Assembly (NCBI RefSeq): GCF_001668575.1
Contig: NZ_LZMD01000021.1
Span: forward strand, 1-64,000
Source: Mycobacterium sp. 1164985.4
GTDB lineage: Bacteria > Actinomycetota > Actinomycetes > Mycobacteriales > Mycobacteriaceae
Length of the DNA: 64,000 nucleotides
Direction: 5' to 3'
Both the position numbers and the translations under genes were made by a program. Below, in pieces: positions 36,698-45,118 of the stretch. The notes beneath the pieces are model-generated. The model was not told the origin of the DNA. It searched no databases and saw nothing but the letters and a program-made list of their open reading frames with translations. The first letter of the stretch is position 1, and each line of letters starts with the position of its first letter.

Positions 36698-37435
36698 GTG
36701 ACCACGCCGCCGGGCCCTCCCCCGCCGTACGGACCGCCGCCTTACGGGGGCCAACCGCCCGATCCGTACGCGCGGCCCGCGGCCGCGTATCCGCCGCCAC
36801 CGCCACCCCCTGCGGGTTACCCGCCACCGCCGCCGCCTCCGTACTCGCAGCAGCCGTCCTATTACCCGCCGCCCCAACAGCGGTCCACGAATTGGTGGGC
36901 CGTCATCTCGCTGATCTTCGGTCTGCTCGGTGGCGTACTGGTCAGCGTCGTCTGCGGCGTCGTCGGCCTGAGGAAGGCCAGGGAGGGCCAGGGCGGTCGC
37001 GGCATGGCGATCGCGGGCCTGGTGCTGTCGGCGCTGTGGGTGGTCGGGCTCGTCGTCGGCCTGCTCGTCTACTTCCTGCTCGGCAACGGGACCGTGACCG
37101 CGACCGACGTCAAGGAGGGCGACTGCCTGGCCGAGATCCCGTCGAACACCCGGGTGCTGACCGTGAAGACGGTCGGTTGTGATCAGGACCACGCCGGCGA
37201 GGTCTTCGCGGTGCTCCAGATGCCCGACGGCGACTTCCCGGGCCAAGCGGCGATCGACGCCTACGCCGAGAAATGCAGTCCCGAACTGGCCGCCTACGCG
37301 CCGACCGCAATGACGGACGCGTCCGTGCAGCTGTATGTGCTCTATCCCACTGCCGAGACGTGGGAGCAGGGCGACCGCGCCGTGACCTGCATCGCGACCC
37401 TCGACCCACCGCGGTCCGGAACGATAAAGGGCTGA
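36698..37435 (+). CDS. Proline-rich DUF4190/septum-formation membrane protein
   Basis: 245 aa from GTG 36698. Residues 1-60 are a Pro/Tyr-rich tail (PPYGPPPYGGQPPDPYARP and similar). Two hydrophobic segments follow (about 67-90 and 103-128) in a DUF4190 pattern: AVISLIFGLLGGVLVSVVCGVVGLRKAREGQGGRGMAIAGLVLS. The C-terminal extracellular domain repeats the four-cysteine pattern of the preceding protein (GDCLAEIP, VGCDQDHAGEVFAV, EKCSPELAAYAP, VTCIA). 29 bases separate it from its paralogue, so it is probably the last gene of the thiC transcript. Function unknown. Confidence 0.78.
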   Translation: MTTPPGPPPPYGPPPYGGQPPDPYARPAAAYPPPPPPPAGYPPPPPPPYSQQPSYYPPPQQRSTNWWAVISLIFGLLGGVLVSVVCGVVGLRKAREGQGGRGMAIAGLVLSALWVVGLVVGLLVYFLLGNGTVTATDVKEGDCLAEIPSNTRVLTVKTVGCDQDHAGEVFAVLQMPDGDFPGQAAIDAYAEKCSPELAAYAPTAMTDASVQLYVLYPTAETWEQGDRAVTCIATLDPPRSGTIKG

Positions 37436-37477
37436 GGTCGCTTCGGCACGCCGACGGGCCGTATTCGCTGCCTGAGG

Positions 37478-37483
37478 TACCGT
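37478..37483 (+). promoter_or_regulatory. -10 element, leaderless start of BVMO gene
   Basis: TACCGT starts 13 bases before ATG 37491, followed by a run of six T that reaches the start codon. Confidence 0.55.
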
Positions 37484-37490
37484 TTTTTGC

Positions 37491-38978
37491 ATGACTTCCG
37501 AACAATTCGACGCCGTCATCGTCGGCGCCGGCTTCGGGGGGATCGGCGCGGCTATCCAGCTCAAGCGGTTGGGCTACGAGAACTTCGTCATCCTCGACCG
37601 CGAGGACGACCTGGGCGGCACCTGGCACGTCAATCACTACCCCGGATTGGCGGTGGACGTGCCGACGACCACCTACTCGTACTACTTCGAACCCAACCCG
37701 AACTGGTCACGGTTGTACTCCACAGGCACCGAGATCAAGCAGTATGCCGGCGACGTCGCCGACAAGTACGACGTGCGCAGGCACATGCGGTTCAACACCA
37801 CCGTCGAAGGTGCGTGCTGGGAGGAAGAGGCCGACGTGTGGCGGGTCGCGTTGGCCGACGGTGAGTCGCTGACGGCGCGCTACCTGATCACCGCCACCGG
37901 CTTCCTGTCACAACCGCACACGCCCGACATCCCGGGTATCGCGAGCTTCGCGGGCAAGATCATCCACACCACCGACTGGGATGACACCTACGAACTGACG
38001 GGCCGTCGCGCAGCGGTCATCGGCACCGGCGCGACGGCGGTGCAGCTCATCCCCGAGCTGGCGAAGAAGGTGTCGGACCTGACCGTCTATCAACGGACGC
38101 CGGTATGGGTGGTGCCTAGACTCGATTTTCCGATCTCCGACGGTGTCAAGCGGTTGTTCGCGCGGATTCCGTTGACGCAGCGCGCACTTCGGGCGGTCAC
38201 CGATGTGATCTATGAGTTCTTCCTCTATGTCGGTTTGCGCCACAGCCGACTGCTGTTCCGGCGGCTCAACGTCGCGGCGTCGGATGTGGCGAAGATGCAC
38301 CGCTTCTTCTCGGTTCGCGATCCCGAGCTGCGCAAGCAGCTGACACCGGACTACGATTTCGGCTGCAAACGCCCCACGTTCTCCAACAGCTACTACCGCG
38401 TCTTCACCAAACCCCATGTGCACCTGCAGACTTCGGGAATCGATCACATCGAAGCCGACGGCATCGTCGCCAGCGACGGCACCAAGACCGAGATCGACAC
38501 GCTGGTGCTGGCTACCGGCTTCGATCTGTGGGAGGCCAACTTCCCGGCGATCGAGATCGTCGGGCGCGCGGGGCGCAACCTCGGTAAGTGGTGGCGCGAC
38601 ACCCGTTTTCAGGCCTACCAGGGTGTCACGGTCCCTTACTTCCCCAATTATCTGAGCCTGGCGAGCCCATACGCGTTTCTCGGATTGAACTTCTTCAACA
38701 CGATGGAATACCAGATGCGCCACATGGATCGGCTCTTCGGCGAGATGCAGCGACGTGACGCAACGACGTTCGAGGTCACCGAGGAAGCCAACGCGCGGTA
38801 CCTGGACCGCATGACGGAATTGATCGGCCATTCGGTGTTCATGGCCGGGCACTGCGCGGGTTCGCGGTCCTATTACTTCGATCCGAACGGCGAGGCCACG
38901 CTGCTGCAGCCGACCTCGACCCGCAGGGCCATCAAAGAGGCGTCCCAGTATCCCCTGAGCGATTACCAGTTCGCCTGA
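37491..38978 (+). CDS. Flavin monooxygenase, Baeyer-Villiger type
   Basis: 495 aa. Two Rossmann motifs are present, GAGFGGIG (FAD, residues 11-18) and GTGATAVQ (NADPH, about 182-189). Between them is the Baeyer-Villiger fingerprint FxGxxxHxxxWD (FAGKIIHTTDWDD, about 159-171). GGTWHVNHYPGLAVDVPTTTYSY and ATGFDLWEANFP also fit the family. It would insert oxygen into a ketone or oxidise N/S centres; mycobacteria carry many paralogues (EthA group) and the substrate is unknown. A 92-aa membrane protein follows after 16 bases. Confidence 0.9.
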   Translation: MTSEQFDAVIVGAGFGGIGAAIQLKRLGYENFVILDREDDLGGTWHVNHYPGLAVDVPTTTYSYYFEPNPNWSRLYSTGTEIKQYAGDVADKYDVRRHMRFNTTVEGACWEEEADVWRVALADGESLTARYLITATGFLSQPHTPDIPGIASFAGKIIHTTDWDDTYELTGRRAAVIGTGATAVQLIPELAKKVSDLTVYQRTPVWVVPRLDFPISDGVKRLFARIPLTQRALRAVTDVIYEFFLYVGLRHSRLLFRRLNVAASDVAKMHRFFSVRDPELRKQLTPDYDFGCKRPTFSNSYYRVFTKPHVHLQTSGIDHIEADGIVASDGTKTEIDTLVLATGFDLWEANFPAIEIVGRAGRNLGKWWRDTRFQAYQGVTVPYFPNYLSLASPYAFLGLNFFNTMEYQMRHMDRLFGEMQRRDATTFEVTEEANARYLDRMTELIGHSVFMAGHCAGSRSYYFDPNGEATLLQPTSTRRAIKEASQYPLSDYQFA

Positions 38979-38994
38979 ACGGAGAGGAACAGCT

Positions 38995-39273
38995 GTGTCT
39001 CATGAGGATTCGGGCGGCGGTTCGCGGGCGGCCACGTTGGCCGGCCTGGGTGTCGCCGGCATCGGTCTCGCGCATTTCGTCAGACCGGAGCTGTTCGAGT
39101 CGGTGACCGCGCAGGCGTTCCCGCGCAACACCCAGCAGTACATCTACGTCAACGGCGCCCTCGAGACGGCGCTCGGGCTCGGGCTGGCCGCGCGCAAGAC
39201 CCGCAAGCTGGCGCTGCTCGGGACCGTCGGCTACCTCGCCTACTTGGCGGGCAACGCGGCGCGCAACCGGTAG
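38995..39273 (+). CDS. Small DoxX-like membrane protein
   Basis: 92 aa from GTG 38995, with GGAGAGGA upstream. It has a Gly/Ser N-terminus, then hydrophobic segments at about residues 14-30, 51-67 and 72-88. LAHFVRPELFESVTAQAFP and YVNGALETALGLGLAARKTRKLALLG resemble short DoxX-like proteins. It is probably co-transcribed with the monooxygenase. The last 34 bases overlap the convergent TetR gene. Confidence 0.65.
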   Translation: MSHEDSGGGSRAATLAGLGVAGIGLAHFVRPELFESVTAQAFPRNTQQYIYVNGALETALGLGLAARKTRKLALLGTVGYLAYLAGNAARNR

Positions 39274-40481
39274 CGCCCCAGCAGCGTCATATCGAGCAGC
39301 CGCTGCAGCACCGCACGGTTCTGCGGTGAGTTGGTGTACCGCATCAGCCGGCCCAGATCGATCACCAGTGACATGGCCGCGTGGACGGCGAACCGGGCCT
39401 GGCCCGGCGTCCACTCCGGTCGCACGGCGACCACCAATTCGACCCACGATTCGACGTTGGCGCGCTGCATGTTTCGCAGGATCTTCTGATCGGTGGGCGA
39501 CATGTTGAGTCGCTCGGTGTAGTAGACGTACTCCAATTCCGGCTGCGCGAACGACCTGGCCACGTAGGCGTCGATGACGGTGCCGAGCGCGTCCTCGGGG
39601 TCCGCGATCGCTCCGGTGATCGCCGTGAGCTCCTCGGAGAGCCGGTCCGCCGCCCTACGGAAGGCCGCGGCGAGGATGTCGCTCTTGCCGGCGAAGTAAC
39701 GGTAGATCCCCGAGGCGGGCATCCCGACGGCCGCGGCGATGTCTTCCATGCCCGTGTCGCGGTACCCCCTGCTGTTGAACAGGCGCATCGACTCGTTGAG
39801 CAGCGCTTCATACTTCGACGGCTCGACACCGGTGGAGACCGGCGCGACCGGCTTCTCGGCGACGTCGTCGCCATCCGGCAGCTCCGTGGCCGTCAGGGAG
39901 ACCGCGAGATCGGAGATCAGCGACCGGACCTGGGCGGCGGGCAGCTTGGCCCGATGGTCGACGATGCTGCCGACGACCGACAGCACCGCGATGGACAGCG
40001 TCCACCCCTGCCGCGAGGTCAGGTCCGGGCGCATGGCGCGGATCGGACGCTGGATGCGGTGGTTGACCGTGCGCATCTGCGCGATCAGGGACGCTTGATC
40101 GTCGCCGCGCAGATAGCGGCCCTCCCAGCGGTACAGACCACCCGACTCCCGGTTCGCCAGTGCCGTCTCGACGAGCGCGTCGGCAAGCCGCCGCAGATGC
40201 ACCTGCGGGTCTTCGAGGTCGGCGTCGTCGGCGAATGCAGTGGCGTCCACCAGCTGCTGGCCCAGGTTCAGCACCGCGTCGCGGAACAGGTCGTACTTGC
40301 TGGCGTAGTGCCGATACAGTGCGGCCGCCGAGATCCCGACCCGCGACGCGATCGACTCCATGCTGACGCCGTAAAACCCCAGCGTGCTGAATGCCTCGGC
40401 GGATGCCCGGGCGATCTGGGCCTTGCGGTCCTTCGGCCGGCGCCGGACCGCGTCACCGCTCGCCGGCCGAGTGCGGGACAT
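39240..40481 (-). CDS. TetR-family regulator with two tandem TetR domains
   Basis: 413 aa from ATG 40481. It is twice the usual TetR length. The first DNA-binding domain is at about residues 17-63 (RKAQIARASAEAFSTLGFYGVSMESIASRVGISAAALYRHYASKYDLF), and the second at about 220-266 (YEALLNESMRLFNSRGYRDTGMEDIAAAVGMPASGIYRYFAGKSDIL), each followed by its own helical ligand domain. A single polypeptide could bind an operator without dimerising. The target may be the monooxygenase-DoxX pair it converges with, but its promoter was not seen to share an operator. A -10 TATCGT 13 bases upstream indicates a leaderless start. Confidence 0.88.
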   Translation of the reverse strand: MSRTRPASGDAVRRRPKDRKAQIARASAEAFSTLGFYGVSMESIASRVGISAAALYRHYASKYDLFRDAVLNLGQQLVDATAFADDADLEDPQVHLRRLADALVETALANRESGGLYRWEGRYLRGDDQASLIAQMRTVNHRIQRPIRAMRPDLTSRQGWTLSIAVLSVVGSIVDHRAKLPAAQVRSLISDLAVSLTATELPDGDDVAEKPVAPVSTGVEPSKYEALLNESMRLFNSRGYRDTGMEDIAAAVGMPASGIYRYFAGKSDILAAAFRRAADRLSEELTAITGAIADPEDALGTVIDAYVARSFAQPELEYVYYTERLNMSPTDQKILRNMQRANVESWVELVVAVRPEWTPGQARFAVHAAMSLVIDLGRLMRYTNSPQNRAVLQRLLDMTLLGRYRLRAALPAK

Positions 40482-40488
40482 GGCAGAC

Positions 40489-40494
40489 ACGATA
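40489..40494 (-). promoter_or_regulatory. -10 element, leaderless start of double TetR gene
   Basis: TATCGT on the minus strand begins 13 bases before ATG 40481. Confidence 0.6.
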
Positions 40495-40573
40495 TCGGAC
40501 CGCGTGCCCCCACACCGGTCGAGTTCACCGGTAAGGGTCGGCGCGAACTTGCCAGAGGACGCAGAATCGCGAT

Positions 40574-40579
40574 TAACAT
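40574..40579 (+). promoter_or_regulatory. -10 element, leaderless start of 74-aa gene
   Basis: TAACAT starts 12 bases before GTG 40586. Confidence 0.6.
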
Positions 40580-40585
40580 AATGGG

Positions 40586-40810
40586 GTGTTCGGCGCGCTC
40601 CGCAAGTTCCTGGGCTTTCAGGTCACGATCGGCGAGTTGATCACGGTGGCCCTCGTCCTCGGCACGCCGTACCTGCTGGTCGGTGTGTTCTGGTCGACCA
40701 CCCATACCGACCACCTGCGGCAGATGAACGGCGCCGACCTGGTCGTCTCGTATCTGGGGGCGATCGTTTCCTGGCCCGTGCTGCTGTTCGCCGATGTCTG
40801 CATGACATGA
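40586..40810 (+). CDS. Small membrane protein, unknown function
   Basis: 74 aa from GTG 40586. Two hydrophobic segments (about residues 13-36 and 52-70) flank a polar loop WSTTHTDHLRQMNGAD. No domain is recognised. It is followed after 13 bases by another small membrane protein, and the pair is probably one unit under a leaderless promoter. Confidence 0.65.
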   Translation: MFGALRKFLGFQVTIGELITVALVLGTPYLLVGVFWSTTHTDHLRQMNGADLVVSYLGAIVSWPVLLFADVCMT

Positions 40811-40823
40811 ACGGGGGAACACA

Positions 40824-41165
40824 TTGTCCGACCACCACCACCGCCTCGCCTGGACCGGCATCATCGCCGCCATCGTGCTGGCCGGCGCCCTGCTGGCGTT
40901 GAACTTTCCGGTGTTCCTGGACAGCTACGACCAGTACGGATTCCAGATCAAATGTGGGACGGGGTATCTGTCCGACCTGGCGCAGGCGGCCGCGGCCACC
41001 GGCGGCGGCGACTACGTCGACCAGTGCGAGACGGCGCTGCTGACGCGACGGCTGTGGACCATCCCCCTGGCCCTGGCTGGCGGGGCCGCGCTGCTGCTGG
41101 CCCTCGTCGCGTCCGCCACGACGTCGGCGCGCCAGTCGTTGCAGGCGCACCACGACAACGCCTGA
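40824..41165 (+). CDS. Two-TM membrane protein, unknown function
   Basis: 113 aa from TTG 40824, supported by ACGGGGGAA 6 bases upstream. Hydrophobic segments (about residues 10-30 and 78-97) enclose an extracellular loop with two cysteines (IKCGTGYLSDL and YVDQCETALL), which may form a disulfide. A His-rich N-terminus (SDHHHRLAW) and C-terminal HH are seen. No family is recognised. Confidence 0.6.
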   Translation: MSDHHHRLAWTGIIAAIVLAGALLALNFPVFLDSYDQYGFQIKCGTGYLSDLAQAAAATGGGDYVDQCETALLTRRLWTIPLALAGGAALLLALVASATTSARQSLQAHHDNA

Positions 41166-41167
41166 TC

Positions 41168-41173
41168 TAGCAT
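41168..41173 (+). promoter_or_regulatory. -10 element, leaderless start of APC permease gene
   Basis: TAGCAT starts 12 bases before GTG 41180, directly after the TGA of the previous gene. Confidence 0.6.
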
Positions 41174-41179
41174 TCCGGC

Positions 41180-42400
41180 GTGAGCACGCCGGCGGGCCCA
41201 GCGCTGCCTCGGCGACTCGGCACCTTCGACGCCGTGGTCATCGGACTGGGTTCGATGATCGGTGCGGGCATCTTCGTCGCCCTGGGGCCCGCCGCGGCGG
41301 CCGCCGGATCGGGGCTGCTGATCGGTCTGGCGGTCGCCGCCGTCGTGGCGTACTGCAACGCGACCTCATCCGCCCGGCTCGCCGCGCGGTACCCACAGTC
41401 GGGCGGCACCTACGTCTATGGGCGTGAACGGCTCGGCGAGTTCTGGGGTTACACCGCGGGGTGGAGCTTCATCGTCGGCAAGACCGCGTCCTGCGCGGCG
41501 ATGGCCCTCACCGTCGGCTACTACGTCTGGCCGCATGCCGCCCGGGGGATCGCGGTCGGGACGGTCGTCGCACTGACGGCAGTGAACTACGCAGGCATCC
41601 GCAAGTCGGCGCTTCTCACCCGCGTCATCGTCGGACTGGTACTCGCGGTGCTGGGCACCGTGGTGGTGACGATCCTGGGCTTCGGAGACGTCGACGCCGG
41701 CCGGTTGTCGATCGGCACCGACGCCTCCGTCGGCGGCGTGTTGCAGGCCGCCGGGTTGTTGTTCTTCGCGTTCGCCGGTTATGCGCGGATAGCGACGCTG
41801 GGCGAGGAGGTCCGCGATCCGGCCCGCACCATCCCCCGCGCGATCCCGTTGGCGCTGGCCATCACGCTCGCGGTGTACGCTCTGGTCGCCGTCGCTGTTC
41901 TGTCCGAATTGGGCAGTGCGGCAACGGCGTCGGCCACCGCGCCGCTGGCCGACGCGGTGCGGGCGGCGGGGTTCGGGGCCCTGGAGCCTCTCGTGCGGGT
42001 CGGTGCCGCGGTGGCGGCGCTCGGATCGCTGCTGGCGCTCATCCTCGGGGTGTCCCGCACGACGCTGGCGATGGCGCGCGATCGTCACCTGCCGCCCGCC
42101 CTGGCCCATGTGCACCCGCGATTCGGCAGCCCGCACCGCGCCGAGGTCGTCGTCGGCGTGGTCGTCGCCGTACTGGCCGCGACCGTCGACGTGCGCAACG
42201 CGATCGGATTCTCCTCGTTCACGGTGCTCGTCTACTACGCGATCGCCAACGCGTCGGCCTGGACGCTGGGTCGCCGAGCGATCCCGGCGGTGGGGCTGGC
42301 GGGTTGCCTGCTGCTGGCGTTGCTATTGCCTGTCCCGTCGGTGCTGGCCGGCGCTTGCGTGGTGCTCGTGGGCGCGCTGGCTTACCGTCTTAGACCGTGA
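41180..42400 (+). CDS. APC-superfamily amino acid permease
   Basis: 406 aa from GTG 41180, with about 11-12 hydrophobic segments. TM1 has the APC substrate-binding signature GLGSMIGAGIFVALG (about residues 22-36). Other landmarks are YPQSGGTYVYGRERLGEFWGYTAGW, FFAFAGYARIATLGEEVRDPARTIPRAI (about 193-220) and LSRTTLAMARDRHLPPALAHVHPRFGSPHRA. It imports or exchanges an amino acid or amine; the substrate is unknown. The stop overlaps the next permease start as GTGA. Confidence 0.88.
   Translation: MSTPAGPALPRRLGTFDAVVIGLGSMIGAGIFVALGPAAAAAGSGLLIGLAVAAVVAYCNATSSARLAARYPQSGGTYVYGRERLGEFWGYTAGWSFIVGKTASCAAMALTVGYYVWPHAARGIAVGTVVALTAVNYAGIRKSALLTRVIVGLVLAVLGTVVVTILGFGDVDAGRLSIGTDASVGGVLQAAGLLFFAFAGYARIATLGEEVRDPARTIPRAIPLALAITLAVYALVAVAVLSELGSAATASATAPLADAVRAAGFGALEPLVRVGAAVAALGSLLALILGVSRTTLAMARDRHLPPALAHVHPRFGSPHRAEVVVGVVVAVLAATVDVRNAIGFSSFTVLVYYAIANASAWTLGRRAIPAVGLAGCLLLALLLPVPSVLAGACVVLVGALAYRLRP
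42383..42388 (+). promoter_or_regulatory. -10-like element before the UraA gene
   Basis: TACCGT starts 14 bases before GTG 42397. Because the gene also overlaps the APC stop, it may have both coupled and independent expression. Confidence 0.35.
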
Positions 42401-43686
42401 TCGAGCTGACCTGGAAGCACGTCGAGGCAGATTCCGGTGACGACTTCGTCGTCGCACCCGACGAACGTCTCGGTTGGGGCCGGACGATCGGGCTCGGCGC
42501 CCAACACGTGGTGGCGATGTTCGGCGCGACCTTCCTGGTCCCCGTGCTCACCGGCTTCCCTCCCGCGACGACGCTGCTGTTCTCCGGTGTCGGAACCGTG
42601 CTGTTCCTGCTCATCACGGGCAATCGGCTGCCCAGCTACCTGGGGTCGAGCTTCTCGGTCATCGCGCCGGTCACGGCGGCGGTGGCCTCACACGGAACCG
42701 GAAGCGCCCTCGGCGGTCTCGTGGCGGTGGGCCTCGCGCTGATCGCGATCGGCGGTCTCGTCCACCTGGTCGGCACGCACTGGCTCGACGTGACCCTTCC
42801 CCCGGTGGTCACCGGGGCGATCGTCACGCTCATCGGGTTCAACCTGGCACCGTCGGCCAAGGCCAACTTCGAACAGGGTCCGTTGGTCGGTCTCATCACG
42901 CTGGTGCTGCTGGTCTCGACGCTGGCCTTCTTCCGCGGCATCATCGGCCGGTTGGCCATCTTCGCGGCCGTTCTCGTCGGATACCTCCTCGCGCTGGCGC
43001 TCGGTGAGATCGACACCGCGGCGATCGCCGCCGCCCCGTGGCTCGGGCTGCCGGAGTTCCAGACCCCGACGTTCACCCTCGCGGTGCTGCCAATGTTCCT
43101 GCCCGCGGTGATCGCGCTGATCGCCGAGAACATCGGCCACGTCAAATCGGTCGGTCAGATGACCGACACCGACGTCGACCCCGTGATGGGCCGGGCGCTG
43201 GCCGCCGACGGTGTGGCCACGACGCTGGCCGGTTTCGGCGGGGGTTCGGCCACGACCACCTACGCCGAGAACATCGGCGTGATGGCGGCGACGCGAGTGT
43301 ATTCGACTGCGGCGTACTGGGTTGCGGGCACGGTGGCGATCCTGCTGTCGCTGTGCCCGAAGGTCGGCACGGCGATCTCGGCCATTCCGGCCGGCGTACT
43401 CGGCGGCGCGACCGTCGTACTCTACGGTCTGGTCGGTGTGCTGGGAGTTCGGATCTGGTTGACCAACCGGGTCGACTTCTCCAAACCGATCAACCAGATG
43501 ACCGCGGCCGTTCCGCTGATCATCGGCATCGCCGACTTCACGTGGAACGCAGGCAGTTTGACGTTCACCGGGATCGCGCTGGGGTCGATCGCCGCGCTGG
43601 CGGTGTATCACGGCATGCGGCTGTTGGGATTCCGGCAGGCTAGCGAGTGCTCCGCTTCCGCTGATCCGGAGGCGGAACGCCGTTGA
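42397..43686 (+). CDS. uraA: Uracil/xanthine permease, NCS2 (UraA) family
   Basis: 429 aa from GTG 42397. NCS2 transporters carry uracil or purines with protons. There are about 14 hydrophobic segments. Family motifs are FGATFLVPVLTGFPPATTLLFSGVGTVLF (TM1-2), SYLGSSFSVIAPV (TM3), ENIGHVKSVG (TM8, the Glu and His of the substrate site) and GGGSATTTYAENIGVMAATRVYS (TM10 signature). The Q/N x2 T motif marks the family; the TTYAENIG form points to uracil rather than xanthine. The last 47 bases overlap the convergent peptidase gene. Confidence 0.9.
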   Translation: MIELTWKHVEADSGDDFVVAPDERLGWGRTIGLGAQHVVAMFGATFLVPVLTGFPPATTLLFSGVGTVLFLLITGNRLPSYLGSSFSVIAPVTAAVASHGTGSALGGLVAVGLALIAIGGLVHLVGTHWLDVTLPPVVTGAIVTLIGFNLAPSAKANFEQGPLVGLITLVLLVSTLAFFRGIIGRLAIFAAVLVGYLLALALGEIDTAAIAAAPWLGLPEFQTPTFTLAVLPMFLPAVIALIAENIGHVKSVGQMTDTDVDPVMGRALAADGVATTLAGFGGGSATTTYAENIGVMAATRVYSTAAYWVAGTVAILLSLCPKVGTAISAIPAGVLGGATVVLYGLVGVLGVRIWLTNRVDFSKPINQMTAAVPLIIGIADFTWNAGSLTFTGIALGSIAALAVYHGMRLLGFRQASECSASADPEAERR

Positions 43687-45118
43687 CGCCGTCGACCGAC
43701 TGCGCGTAGCGGGCGATTGCATGGGCGGCGGCAGGCCCCAACACCGACAGGGCATCGCGGTTCACGTTCTCGGCGGTGTCGCGTTTGGTCCGATAGTTCG
43801 GATCGAATGGCATACCCGCGCGCCCGCCCCACAGACGGGCCTGGATCTCCGTCTTGCGCTGTGACGAACCGGCCGTCAGGCCGCCGACCGGCACCCCCGC
43901 GGTGAGAAACGGGTAATAGTCGGTGAATTCGCTCAGCGGCATGTCGGCCGGCCGGACCCCCGCCAGGTTGAGGAAGCCGGCCAGCGTCCGCTCGATACCG
44001 GCCGACCCCTCGGGAACCGACTGCGCGGGGATCGCGGGGTTGGGCTGGGCCGATTGGTCGCCGTCGTAGGTGAAGTAGCCGGCGTTCGGCGAGCCGAGCA
44101 TGTCGAAGCCCAGATAGAGTGCGATGTCGCGGAGTTCGTCCGGCGAGAGTCCCTGAACGTACTTCGTCGGCCCGGCCAGCCCGTTCTCCTCTGACGCCCA
44201 GAACACGAAGCGGACGGCGTTGGCGACCGGCGGCCCGGATCCGAGGGCGGCCGCGGTCTCGAGCAACGCCGCGATGCCGGTTCCGTCGTCGTTGATCCCC
44301 GGGCTCACCGGCGAGCTGTCGAGATGCGCGCCCGCCAGCACGACGTTGCGGGCATCGCCGGTCTTGGTCTGCGCCACGATGTTTCGGGTCTTCTTCATCA
44401 CCGGTTTGCGGTCGAGTACCAGTCGCACCGGTGCCGTGGTGCGCCGCAACGCGGCGTCGGCCTCGCGACCGATGACTCCGACGGGGACTGTCAGGTCCTG
44501 GTAGTAGCCGGGGGTGAACAGGCCGGCGGGGCTGCCGCTGCTGCCCGGCGAGCTGACGACGAGAAGGCCGACGGCGCCCTCAGACACCGCCGCGTTCTGT
44601 TTGGCGACGACCGAACAGCCGGTGTCGTCGACGATCGCGATCGCGCCGCGTACCGACGTTCCGTCGTAGTCGGCCGCCCGGCAGCCCGCGGCCCGCGTCG
44701 GCCGGAGCGTGACGGCGCTGAGCCCGCCGGGCGGCGTGGTGATCAGCAGGGAGGCTTGGTCGACGGGATATTCGCGCCCGCTAACCCGCATCGACGGGTT
44801 GCCGCCCTGACTACGGTCCAGCAGTTCGAACTCAGGTGTCTCGACGTCGAAACCCTTGTCGCGCAGAAACTGTGAGACGTAGTCGACTGTCGCGTCGTAG
44901 CCGGGAGTGCCGTCGGCACGGTTACCGCCGTTGGTGTCGGCGATCTCCTGCAGCTTGTGCAGGTGGGTGTACATGCCGTCCGCGGTGACCTGGTCGGCTA
45001 CCTCCCGCGGAGACGGCGGCGGTGGCTCCGGCGACGAGCAGGACGTCAGGGCCGCGACGGCTCCGACCACGACTCCCGCCATACCGGCGAAACGGAGGGA
45101 GGCCGCCCACGTCCTCAT
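43640..45118 (-). CDS. LpqL-like M28 peptidase lipoprotein with altered zinc site
   Basis: 492 aa from ATG 45118, overlapping the lpqL stop as ATGA. Lipobox LTSC with Cys27. It has the same plan as the upstream gene: a protease-associated (PA) insert (about residues 150-240) within an M28 aminopeptidase domain. Zinc-site motifs AGAHLDS...GINDDGTG, WASEENGLAG and LGFDMLGSP are kept, but where the upstream paralogue and family have DPNYH, this one has DPNYRT (Arg codon at 43790-43792). The last zinc ligand is therefore lost and activity is doubtful. It is a tandem duplicate that has diverged. Confidence 0.85.
   Translation of the reverse strand: MRTWAASLRFAGMAGVVVGAVAALTSCSSPEPPPPSPREVADQVTADGMYTHLHKLQEIADTNGGNRADGTPGYDATVDYVSQFLRDKGFDVETPEFELLDRSQGGNPSMRVSGREYPVDQASLLITTPPGGLSAVTLRPTRAAGCRAADYDGTSVRGAIAIVDDTGCSVVAKQNAAVSEGAVGLLVVSSPGSSGSPAGLFTPGYYQDLTVPVGVIGREADAALRRTTAPVRLVLDRKPVMKKTRNIVAQTKTGDARNVVLAGAHLDSSPVSPGINDDGTGIAALLETAAALGSGPPVANAVRFVFWASEENGLAGPTKYVQGLSPDELRDIALYLGFDMLGSPNAGYFTYDGDQSAQPNPAIPAQSVPEGSAGIERTLAGFLNLAGVRPADMPLSEFTDYYPFLTAGVPVGGLTAGSSQRKTEIQARLWGGRAGMPFDPNYRTKRDTAENVNRDALSVLGPAAAHAIARYAQSVDGVNGVPPPDQRKRSTR

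Noticed and set aside
43640-45118. Assignment of this gene as lpqM
   Set aside because: LpqM is a metalloproteinase with an HExxH motif. This protein is M28-like and lacks HExxH, so it is described as an lpqL paralogue.
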